Below, piece after piece: positions 1 to 9,729 of a stretch of DNA of 64,000 nt. Numbering within the stretch: position 1 is the first letter of the stretch; every line of letters starts with the position of its first letter. Below the pieces are notes generated by a model that saw only the letters and a program-made list of their open reading frames with translations, did no database searches and was not told where the DNA came from. Both the position numbers and the translations under genes were made by a program. Source of the DNA: JACCXG01 sp963750935 (GTDB lineage: Bacteria > Acidobacteriota > Vicinamibacteria > Vicinamibacterales > 2-12-FULL-66-21); NCBI GenBank assembly GCA_963750935.1, contig CAVVSR010000009.1, positions 682,001 through 746,000 of the forward strand, read 5' to 3'.

Positions 1-2414
1 TTCCGGAGTGCGGCAATTGGATCGACGCGGCTCGCGCGCACCGCCGGGATCCATGCCGCGACCAGCGCCACCGCGCCGAGGAGGCCGACGACGGCGGCAA
101 TGGTCACCGGATCAGCCGGCCTGACGCCGAACAGGAGGCCTTCGACCGCGCCGGTGACGGCGAGCAGCATCGCGGTACCGAGCGCCAGGCCGACGCCGGC
201 CATCTTGAGCACCTGCTTGACGACCATCCATCGCACGTCGCGAGGCTCAGCCCCGACCGCGAGCCGGACACCAATCTCCTGGGTGCGGGCGGACACGGCA
301 TAGGACAACACGCCGAAAATTCCGACCGCCGCGAGCACCAGGGCCACCGCCGCGAAGATCGACAAGAGCAGCGCCGACACGCGCTGCTGGAAAGAGGACT
401 CCGCGAGCGCGTCGTCGAGGGGCCTGACGGCGTAGATGGGCTGCTCGGGATCGAGACCGCGGACCTCGGCACGGACCGCCGGCAGGAGTGCGGTCGCGTC
501 CCCGTGGCCGCGGACCAGCACGAACAGCTGGTTCCAGTCGGTCTGCTGGCGCAGCGGCGTGAAGATCTCGGGCCGGGGCGGTTCCACCGGACCGCCGTTG
601 CGGAAGTCGGCGACGACGCCAACGATCGTGATCCACGGGCGGCCGTCGCCGCTGCCGAACCGGAACCGCGCATTGAGCGGCGGGCGGTCACCGAGGAACC
701 GCCGGACGAAGGCCTCGTTGACGACCGCGACGGGCGGCGCCGTGAGCGTATCCGTGGTCGAGAACCCACGGCCGCTCCGCAGCGGCACGCCGAGCGTGTC
801 GAAGTGGCTCGGGCTGGCCACCGTCCACAGCGCGGTGGGGATGCCCGCCGACGCCGACCCCACCGGATGCTCGAGCGCGAAGTCGTTCGAGAACGCGGCC
901 ATCGGCGGATACTGCGTCGCGGCCGAAACCGCACGCACCTGCGGCTGCGCGGCCAGCCGCTCCACCAGCGCGTCGAAGAATGCGCCGGCAGACTCTCCCG
1001 GATAGCGGTCGCGCGGCAGGGTCAGCCGCTGCGTCAGCACGCCACGGGGATCGAAGCCGAGCTCCACCCGGTTGATGTTGGCGAAGCTGCGCATCAGCAG
1101 CCCGGCTCCCAGCAGCAGCACGACCGACACCGCGATCTCGGCGACGACGAGCGCGCTGCGCACCCGCGACATCCGCCGGCTCGCGCTCGCGCGCCCCTCG
1201 CCCTTCATCGACTCGTGCGGATCGGTCCGCGCCGCATGCCACGCCGGCAACAGGCCGACGACGATGCCGGTCGCGATCGCAATGACGACGCTCCAGAGCA
1301 GGACGCGGGCGTTCACGGACGCTTCGACGCCGAGGAGTTGGAGCTGCGACGGAATCAGCGCGGGCACCGCGCGCAGGCCGGCGTGCGCAAGCGCGACGCC
1401 GAGCAGCGCCCCGGCGAGCGACAGCATCATCGTCTCGGTGAACAGCTGCCGGGCGACCCGGGCGCGGCTGGCGCCGAGCGCGAGCCGGACCGCCAGCTCG
1501 CGCTGCCGGCTCGTCGCGCGCGCAAGGAACAAGTTGGTCAGGTTGGCGCACGCGATCAGGAGAACCAGCCCCACCGCGCCGAGGACCAGGAACGCGGCGC
1601 CGCGGAAATCCTGCATCAGCGCGCTCGCCCAGGGCTTCGCGGTCAGGGTCCACCCCTGGTACTCCTTGAACTCGCCGCGGTGCTGACGATCGACACCGGT
1701 GGCGATGGCCGCGAGCTCCGCGTTCGCCTGGCGCTCGCTCGCGCCAGGAGCCAGCCTGGCCAGGATCGAGAACTGCCGCATGCCGCGCGACGCCGCGGTG
1801 AGGTTCCCGCCCCAGGGCAGCCAGAGATCCGTGCCGAGGACGAGCAGGCCTTCCGGCATGACGCCCACGACCGCGGCCGGCGTGCCGCCAATCCGCACGG
1901 TTCTGTCGAGGATGCCGGGGTCGCCGCCAAAGCGGCTGTGCCACAGCCGGCTGCTGATGATCGCGACGCGCGGACCGCCCGGCGCCAGCTCCTCGGTCGT
2001 GAACCCGCGCCCCAGCAGGGGCCGCATGCCGATGACGGGAAACAGATCGTCCACGAGCAGCGCCGTGAACACGCGCTCGGGCACGTCACCGCCCGAGATG
2101 TTGCGGTTGCCCAGATCGAACGCGGCTGTCGCCGCGAACGAGCGGGCGGCGCGGATATCGGTGTATTCCGCCGGAGAGAGCACCTCGACGAACCGCGTCT
2201 CTGACGAGATTTTCGGGAACGTCACGCCGACCGACATCAGTCGATCGGGTTCGGGATAGGGAAACGGGTGGAGCACGTAGCCGTCGACCAGCCCGTAGAT
2301 CAGGCTGTTGCCGCCGATGGCCAGCCCGAGCGAGAGCACGACCACCGCCGCGAAGCCGGGACGGCGCCCGAACTGGCGAAGGGCGTACCAGATGTCCTGC
2401 AGGACGGTGTCCAT
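1..2414 (-). CDS. ADOP-type MacB/FtsX-like permease, 3' end cut by window edge
   Basis: Reading the minus strand from an ATG at 2414 gives about 804 codons without a stop to the window edge; only the last one or two codons are missing (the visible end reads PIAALR). An AAGGAG Shine-Dalgarno lies about 5 nt upstream of the ATG, which supports the start. The layout is that of a duplicated MacB-type permease: an N-terminal membrane segment (VVVLSLGLAIGGNS), a long periplasmic MacB core, a first FtsX block near the middle (LIACANLTNLFLARATSR) and a second at the C-terminus (QEIGVRLAVGAEPRDVRWM). It lacks the N-terminal prefix domain seen in the pair at 12866-18139. The family is known from Acidobacteria as orphan permeases without an adjacent ATPase, and none is seen here. 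The substrate is unknown. A heptad-repeat element lies between this gene and parC, leaving little room for a separate promoter. Confidence 0.88.
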   Translation of the reverse strand, partial: MDTVLQDIWYALRQFGRRPGFAAVVVLSLGLAIGGNSLIYGLVDGYVLHPFPYPEPDRLMSVGVTFPKISSETRFVEVLSPAEYTDIRAARSFAATAAFDLGNRNISGGDVPERVFTALLVDDLFPVIGMRPLLGRGFTTEELAPGGPRVAIISSRLWHSRFGGDPGILDRTVRIGGTPAAVVGVMPEGLLVLGTDLWLPWGGNLTAASRGMRQFSILARLAPGASERQANAELAAIATGVDRQHRGEFKEYQGWTLTAKPWASALMQDFRGAAFLVLGAVGLVLLIACANLTNLFLARATSRQRELAVRLALGASRARVARQLFTETMMLSLAGALLGVALAHAGLRAVPALIPSQLQLLGVEASVNARVLLWSVVIAIATGIVVGLLPAWHAARTDPHESMKGEGRASASRRMSRVRSALVVAEIAVSVVLLLGAGLLMRSFANINRVELGFDPRGVLTQRLTLPRDRYPGESAGAFFDALVERLAAQPQVRAVSAATQYPPMAAFSNDFALEHPVGSASAGIPTALWTVASPSHFDTLGVPLRSGRGFSTTDTLTAPPVAVVNEAFVRRFLGDRPPLNARFRFGSGDGRPWITIVGVVADFRNGGPVEPPRPEIFTPLRQQTDWNQLFVLVRGHGDATALLPAVRAEVRGLDPEQPIYAVRPLDDALAESSFQQRVSALLLSIFAAVALVLAAVGIFGVLSYAVSARTQEIGVRLAVGAEPRDVRWMVVKQVLKMAGVGLALGTAMLLAVTGAVEGLLFGVRPADPVTIAAVVGLLGAVALVAAWIPAVRASRVDPIAALR

Positions 2415-2428
2415 TTCGCTCCTTTTCT

Positions 2429-2522
2429 CAACTCCCAACTTCCAACTCCCAACTCCCAAGGGAAGTCGCTATTGTTCGAGCGACCCGGTTTTGGGAGTTG
2501 GTAGTTGGGCGTTGGGAGTTGA
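2429..2522. repeat. Class A heptad inverted element, locus 1
   Basis: Left arm 2429-2460 is four CAACTCC-type 7-nt units followed by CAAG. Right arm 2490-2522 is the near reverse complement (units such as GGGAGTT and GGTAGTT). The loop is about 29 nt. The element fills the gap between the parC stop (2525) and the ribosome binding site of the upstream-edge permease. It could fold into a long hairpin and act as a terminator or mRNA processing/stability signal. Three more elements with the same 32-nt arm occur at 29536, 39869 and 45138. Confidence 0.85.
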
Positions 2523-2524
2523 TG

Positions 2525-4915
<2,391 letters not shown>

Positions 4916-4981
4916 TGGAGACTAAGGATAGCAGCCGGTGGAGATGACGGAGCCGTTGAAGGGATCGGAGGCGTTCGAAGT

Positions 4982-5580
4982 CAACGGATCTCAACAACGG
5001 AGCACCGGAGGCAACGAAGAAAACAGAGAAGACCGATCAGGTGCTCTTGGTCTCCCGCGCCTTCAACCCAGGATTAACGATCCGCTTCACGCCATCCACC
5101 AGGACCGGCACGTTGAAGTTGATCAACAAGCCGACGGGCAGGCCGGCCAGCTTCAGCTGTGTGAGCACCTGCCGCTCGTGAATCACGGCGAGCTCCGCGA
5201 CCACCTTCACTTCGACGACGACCTGCTGTTCCACCACGAAGTCGACGTAATACCGCGCTTTCAAACGCACACCCTTGTAGACCAGCGGCACAGCTCTCTC
5301 CGTCTCGAACGCCAGTCCCTGGCCCTTGAGTTCATAGGCCAGGCATTCCGAGTAGACGTGCTCGAACACGCCCGGTCCGATCGCCCGGTGAACGCGGATC
5401 GCGCATCCGATGATCGAACTGGTCAGCGGGCTCGTGCCATAGGGGTCCGTCAGCATGCCTGCAGACAAAGCAAGCCCGAGACCGCGCGAAAGACGCCAAA
5501 AAGCAACGGGTCATCCCAAACCCATTGCAATTCCTCCGTTCTCTCCGTTAGCTTCGGTGCTCCGTTTTTGAAATCCGTTG
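4982..5580. mobile_element. Inverted-repeat cassette carrying the GxxExxY gene
   Basis: Arms at 4982-5030 and 5531-5580 are imperfect inverted repeats (about four-fifths identical by eye), both built on CGGAG/ACGGA units spaced about 9 nt. They share the core AACGGAGCACCG. Only the GxxExxY coding sequence and about 75 nt upstream of it lie between them. A tightly bounded single gene in inverted repeats suggests a small mobile or selfish unit. I see no transposase and no clear target-site duplication, so mobility is inference. The outer end of the right arm also supplies the TTGCCT used as -35 of the phzF promoter. Confidence 0.55.
5037..5456 (-). CDS. GxxExxY family protein (PD-(D/E)XK nuclease fold)
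   Basis: A small cytoplasmic protein of 139 residues from the ATG at 5456. A TTG four codons upstream is possible but has no good ribosome binding site. The family-defining motif is visible as GVFEHVY, preceded by the usual helix IIGCAIRVHRAIGPG. Further on, YYVDFVVEQQVVVEVKVV has the D...E-x-K arrangement of PD-(D/E)XK nucleases, and the C-terminus has the typical GLLINFNVPVLVDGVKRIV strand-turn. The length matches the family. Its biological role is not established. Standalone copies are widespread and often lie next to short purine-rich repeats, as here. It sits in the same orientation as parC but is separated from it by the repeat arm, so it is probably an independent unit. Confidence 0.9.
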   Translation of the reverse strand: MLTDPYGTSPLTSSIIGCAIRVHRAIGPGVFEHVYSECLAYELKGQGLAFETERAVPLVYKGVRLKARYYVDFVVEQQVVVEVKVVAELAVIHERQVLTQLKLAGLPVGLLINFNVPVLVDGVKRIVNPGLKARETKST

Positions 5581-5606
5581 CCTCCGACATCTCCGAAGGC
5601 TATCCT
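5578..5606 (+). promoter_or_regulatory. Sigma-70-type promoter of the phzF-like gene
   Basis: TTGCCT at 5578-5583, a 17-nt spacer, and TATCCT at 5601-5606. The ATG at 5615 is 8 nt beyond the -10, so the transcript would begin at or next to the start codon (leaderless). There is no Shine-Dalgarno sequence. The -35 straddles the end of the GxxExxY repeat arm. Confidence 0.6.
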
Positions 5607-5614
5607 GACTCTCT

Positions 5615-6517
5615 ATGCGCTACCTCCACTACGACGTCTTCACCGACACACCCTTCGAAGGCAATCAGCTCGCCGTCTGTCCGGAGCCTCCCGCGGGATT
5701 GAGCACCGAACGGATGCAGCGCATCGCCAACGAGATGGCCTTCTCGGAGACGACGTTCGTGTTTCCAAAAGAGGGGCGGGGGGACGTGCGCATGCGGATC
5801 TTCACGCCGGGCAGCGAGCTGCCGATGGCCGGGCATCCGACGATCGGCACGACGTTCGCCCTCGCGGCGGAGGGGGTCATCGCCAGCGGCCGGCGTGAGT
5901 TCGTGTTCGAGTGCGGTGTCGGACCGATCCCGGTCGAGCTCGAATGGAGCGGCGCCGACCTGGCGTTCGTGTGGATGACGCAGCCGCTGCCCTCGTTCGG
6001 CCCGGAAGTGGACACGCGTCAGTCCCTGGCCGCGGCGCTCGGCCTCGAGACCAGCGACCTCGTCGATCTTCCGCTCGAAGTCGTCTCCTGCGGTGTGCCG
6101 TACCTGATGGTTCCCGTCACCACCAGGGCCGGCGTGGATCGCGTCGTCGTCGATCAGCGGGCGCTGCGCTCGGTGTTACAGCGCGCCCGCGTCGACAGCC
6201 ATGCGCTGTTCGTGTTCACCACCGACCGGACCGGCGGCAGCGCCGACGAAACCATCTACAGCCGGATGCTGGCGCCGGACATCGGCATCGCCGAGGATCC
6301 CGCCACCGGCAGCGCGAGCGGCCCGCTCGGCTGCTACCTGCTGTACCACGGCGTGGTCACCGCCGACGAGGCGCGTTCGATGCTCAGCCTCCAGGGCGTC
6401 AAGATGAAGCGGCCCAGCCGCCTGTCCATCTCGATCGAGAGCGACGACGACATGATCACGCGCGTGCGGGTGGGCGGGAGGGCGGTCAAGGTCGCGGAGG
6501 GCACGTTGGTCGTGTGA
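5615..6517 (+). CDS. PhzF family isomerase
   Basis: A cytoplasmic protein of 300 residues with the two-domain diaminopimelate-epimerase-like fold of PhzF enzymes. PhzF itself isomerises a dihydro-hydroxyanthranilate in phenazine synthesis; most family members have unknown substrates. The catalytic glutamate is at residue 45 (MAFSETTFVF), the same position as in PhzF. The N-terminal DVFTDTPFEGNQLAV block, the GHPTIGTTFAL motif at about 74-84 and the DPATGSASGPLG motif at about 230-241 are intact, and the length is normal. No phenazine or amino-acid pathway genes flank it, so the substrate cannot be inferred. It is probably transcribed alone from the promoter just upstream; the next gene converges on it 13 nt away. 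Confidence 0.9.
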   Translation: MRYLHYDVFTDTPFEGNQLAVCPEPPAGLSTERMQRIANEMAFSETTFVFPKEGRGDVRMRIFTPGSELPMAGHPTIGTTFALAAEGVIASGRREFVFECGVGPIPVELEWSGADLAFVWMTQPLPSFGPEVDTRQSLAAALGLETSDLVDLPLEVVSCGVPYLMVPVTTRAGVDRVVVDQRALRSVLQRARVDSHALFVFTTDRTGGSADETIYSRMLAPDIGIAEDPATGSASGPLGCYLLYHGVVTADEARSMLSLQGVKMKRPSRLSISIESDDDMITRVRVGGRAVKVAEGTLVV

Positions 6518-6530
6518 TGCACGTGCGCGT

Positions 6531-9527
6531 CTAGAATCCCGGCCTGAGCGAGACCGTCATCGCCCACTTGGATCGGACGAGATCCAGCGGGCGGACGGCA
6601 GCGGCTTCGAAGATCAGCCCGAACACGTTGACCCGCACCCCGCCGCCGACGCTGCGGAGCATCTTGCCCTGGACGTCGGTGGGGCCGAACCGCTGCTCGC
6701 CGCCCCAGCCCGCGCCGGCGTCGGCGAAGAGGAAGGCATCCATCGGCAACGGGCCGTAGCGCACGCGCGACGAGGTCGTGACCGTGCTCCACACCGGCAC
6801 GCGGAGCTCGAGCTTGGCGGCGACGAACCGGTTGGCGAGCAGGCCGTTGAGCGCCGGGCAATTCGCGCTGCCGGCTGGACAGTCCGATCGAACCACGACA
6901 TTCGCGCCGTAGCCCCGCACCAGCGATCCCGAGCCGAGATAGCCGTCGCGAAGACGGAAGTCGCTGGCGTCCTCACCGTAGCGGCCCGTATGCACCAGCC
7001 GGAAGGCCAGCGTGTACGGCCTGATCGGCATCAGGTAGCGGCGGTAGTCGGCCAGCAGGCTCGAGTACTGAAGTCCACCGACGTTCGTGCTCGCCTGCAG
7101 GCGGTAGCGCGACCCCATGATCGGTCCGGTCGCGCCGAAGATCGAGCTGTCCCGGATCAGCGCGACGCCGGTGTCGACGAACCCCAACGACGGCTCCGCC
7201 GGCAATTCGACGACCTCCCGATCGACGGTGCGGCCCGAGCGCGTCGAGACGTACTCGGTGCGCTGCTCGCGGTCGAAGCCGATCTGGCCGACGCCCGCGC
7301 TCAACTCGACGCGATGCGATCGGCTGAACGGATAGGCGACGAAGCCGCCCAGGTGCCGGTTCGTCCACAGGACGCGGTCGCGGGTGCGCGTCATGATCCC
7401 GGCCCGGGTGGGATCGAGGGCCACGCCGGTCGTGCGCATGCGCATGTCCGGCGACTGGTCGATGGTCACCCCCCAGTTCAGGCGCGACGATCGATTGATG
7501 TAGAGGGCGCCGACCGAGGACTCGTCCAGACGGCTGCTGACGTGGAGCGCGGTCAGCAGCTGTTGATCGCCGAGCAGGTCTCCGAACAGGAGCGAGACGC
7601 CGCCGGACAGGTAGCCGCCCTCCGGACCGGCGCCGGCTGTCAGGTAGGGCGAGCCGATGCCTTCCAGCGAGAGCTTGGGGCGATAGAGCGCCGAGCCCGA
7701 CGACGCCGCCGTCTTGGCCAGGGCTGGCAGGGCTGGCACAGGCTCGATATCGAGGGCGGTCGTCGTCTCGACCGGCGGCAGGGCGATGCGGCTCGCCTCG
7801 ACAGGCGTCCCTCCGACCGCGCTCTCCGCGGGAATCCGATGGATCTCGTACCCCGAATGCCGGAAGACGCCGTAGGCGAGCGTTCCCGCGTTGGAAGCGA
7901 CCGACAGCATCGGGCTGACCCGCGTGACGCCGGCGACGCCGGTGCCGACGTCGGTGACTCGAGCGATGGCGCCGCTCGAAAGATCGAGCCGGAACACGTT
8001 GTTGATGCGGTCGTCGGCGTCCGACACGAAATAGAGGCTCTGCCCGTCGGGCGACCACGCCGGATCGAGCTGCTGGCTGCGCTCGATGCCCACGGCGGGT
8101 GCGATGGTGCCAGACTCGACGTCGAGCAGCGCGAGGCGGTACTCCCCGAACGTCAGCCGCGGCAGGTTGGTCGTGAAGCGGTCGCTGGTGAACGCGATCC
8201 GGGTGCCGTCCGGCGACCACGCCGGCTGCAGGTCCGCATAGGCATCGTGGGTCAGCTGCCTGACGCTGCCCGTAGCCAACGTCACCACGAACAGATCGGT
8301 CAGGCCGCCTTTCAACGCCGAGAACGCGATCGACTTCGCGTCGCGCGACCAGGTCGGGCTGTAGACCTCATCCACAGACGGCACCGGGATGTGGCGCAGC
8401 GGCGTGCCGCCGTCGATGTCGATGACCGCGAGCGCGGCGCGGCCGCCGGTGATGGTGGCGAGGGCGAAGTGCGAGCCGGACGGGTCCCAGGCGCCCGCCG
8501 AATGCAGGTATTGCAGGCTCTCGAAGTCCGCGTTGGTGGCCGTGGTGATCAGCTTGCGGATGATGCGGCCGCTCTCGGCGTCGGCCAGGTACAGGTCGAC
8601 CGAAAACTGATCGCGCTCGGACAGGAACACGATGCGCCGGCCGTCGGGACTGAGCGAGGCCGCGAGATTCAGCCGTCCCCCCTGGGGCCCGTTCGAGAAC
8701 AGCGGCGGCGCAGGCTTGTCCCCCTTCGGTCGCGCACCGTGGCGCTCCCGCAGCGCGGCGTGCCAGTCCGTCGTCAACTGCTCGAGGGTGCGTCCGGTGA
8801 TCGCCTGCAGCCGGCGCCTGACATCGCGCTTCGCGCGCATCGCCCGCCCCGGCAGATCCTCGCCGTAGCGGTCGACCAGATCCGACCACACCGCAGCGCC
8901 CCAGCGATACGGAAAGTAGCGCGGCGACGCCAGGTCTTTCAGCGACGGCAGCGTTTCGGACGCGGTCGCGTCGCGCATCCACATCGAGGTCAGGGGATCG
9001 TGCGGCCCGAGCGTCAGGTATTCGGCCATCCCCTCGATGAACCACAGCGGCAGCGTCAGCGCGCTGCCGTTCTGGGCGGCCATGTCGTACTGGAAGGCGT
9101 GCACGATCTCGTGACCCAGCACGTGATCGGTCTCGGCGAGGCTCGACCCGAACGGCAGGACGATGCGGCGCTTGCGGGCTTCGGTGAACCCGCCGGTCGT
9201 CTCGTCGATCAACCCCTGATAAACGTTGGTCTGCTCGAACCGCCGGTGGCTGCCGTAGAGCACGAGCGGCTGCCGCCCGCGCAGCGCATGATCGAAGACG
9301 CCGGTCAGCCGCGCGTGCCAGCGCTCGGCCAGCCGGCCGGCAATCTGCGCCGCGGCCGCGTCCTCCTCCGCGTAGTAGATGTCGAAGTGCTCGGTAACGA
9401 GGACGCGCATCTGGTCCCGGTCGTACTGGACCTTGTTTCGGCCGAAGTACTGCGCGTTCGCGTCAGTGCTGAAGCCCGACAACAGCGCGACTGACAGGAT
9501 CAGCGCGATCCCAAAGACTCGTCCCAC
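6531..9527 (-). CDS. Secreted gluzincin-like / PD40 propeller / outer-membrane barrel protein
   Basis: A 998-residue exported protein. The GTG start at 9527 has an AAGAGGTG ribosome binding site and is followed by a signal peptide ending near ANAQ (residue 26). Residues about 40-260 resemble peptidase-MA-like gluzincins: HEIVH at 139-143 and a downstream EGMAEYL whose Glu165 fits a third zinc ligand. Residues about 275-600 contain repeated WSPDG/SRDAKSIAFSA-type blades, a TolB/PD40 beta-propeller. The C-terminal ~350 residues look like a surface-antigen beta-barrel and end in phenylalanine (SLRPGF), as outer-membrane barrels do. The likely location is the outer membrane with the other domains in the periplasm. 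Whether it is an active protease, and on what, cannot be told. It converges with the phzF-like gene. Confidence 0.82.
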   Translation of the reverse strand: MGRVFGIALILSVALLSGFSTDANAQYFGRNKVQYDRDQMRVLVTEHFDIYYAEEDAAAAQIAGRLAERWHARLTGVFDHALRGRQPLVLYGSHRRFEQTNVYQGLIDETTGGFTEARKRRIVLPFGSSLAETDHVLGHEIVHAFQYDMAAQNGSALTLPLWFIEGMAEYLTLGPHDPLTSMWMRDATASETLPSLKDLASPRYFPYRWGAAVWSDLVDRYGEDLPGRAMRAKRDVRRRLQAITGRTLEQLTTDWHAALRERHGARPKGDKPAPPLFSNGPQGGRLNLAASLSPDGRRIVFLSERDQFSVDLYLADAESGRIIRKLITTATNADFESLQYLHSAGAWDPSGSHFALATITGGRAALAVIDIDGGTPLRHIPVPSVDEVYSPTWSRDAKSIAFSALKGGLTDLFVVTLATGSVRQLTHDAYADLQPAWSPDGTRIAFTSDRFTTNLPRLTFGEYRLALLDVESGTIAPAVGIERSQQLDPAWSPDGQSLYFVSDADDRINNVFRLDLSSGAIARVTDVGTGVAGVTRVSPMLSVASNAGTLAYGVFRHSGYEIHRIPAESAVGGTPVEASRIALPPVETTTALDIEPVPALPALAKTAASSGSALYRPKLSLEGIGSPYLTAGAGPEGGYLSGGVSLLFGDLLGDQQLLTALHVSSRLDESSVGALYINRSSRLNWGVTIDQSPDMRMRTTGVALDPTRAGIMTRTRDRVLWTNRHLGGFVAYPFSRSHRVELSAGVGQIGFDREQRTEYVSTRSGRTVDREVVELPAEPSLGFVDTGVALIRDSSIFGATGPIMGSRYRLQASTNVGGLQYSSLLADYRRYLMPIRPYTLAFRLVHTGRYGEDASDFRLRDGYLGSGSLVRGYGANVVVRSDCPAGSANCPALNGLLANRFVAAKLELRVPVWSTVTTSSRVRYGPLPMDAFLFADAGAGWGGEQRFGPTDVQGKMLRSVGGGVRVNVFGLIFEAAAVRPLDLVRSKWAMTVSLRPGF

Positions 9528-9683
9528 GGGGCACCTCTTCGCAGCAGAGTGTGGAGGGCGCCCTTATATCACGGTTCAGAAGGTCGGTTATTTGATGGAG
9601 ATCAGGTCCGAGGGCGCGCGAGTCGTTGGGCGACTCGGTTCCGGGTCGGAAGGGGGCCCGACCGCGTCGTTCGCGGTCCAGGA

Positions 9684-9700
9684 GTTCAGCGCTGCTGAAC
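9684..9700. terminator. Small hairpin downstream of glnN
   Basis: GTTCAGC and GCTGAAC arms (7 bp) around a 3-nt loop, 30 nt past the glnN stop. There is no clear U-tract on either strand, so a terminator role is only a suggestion. The rest of 9528-9729 shows no gene. Confidence 0.3.
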
Positions 9701-9729
9701 CCCTGAACCCGAACGGCTGAATCGAGGAA

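Noticed and set aside
5332..5514. A 60-codon minus-strand frame overlapping the start of the GxxExxY gene
   Set aside because: It overlaps the conserved GxxExxY frame almost entirely and has no domain; it is a shadow.
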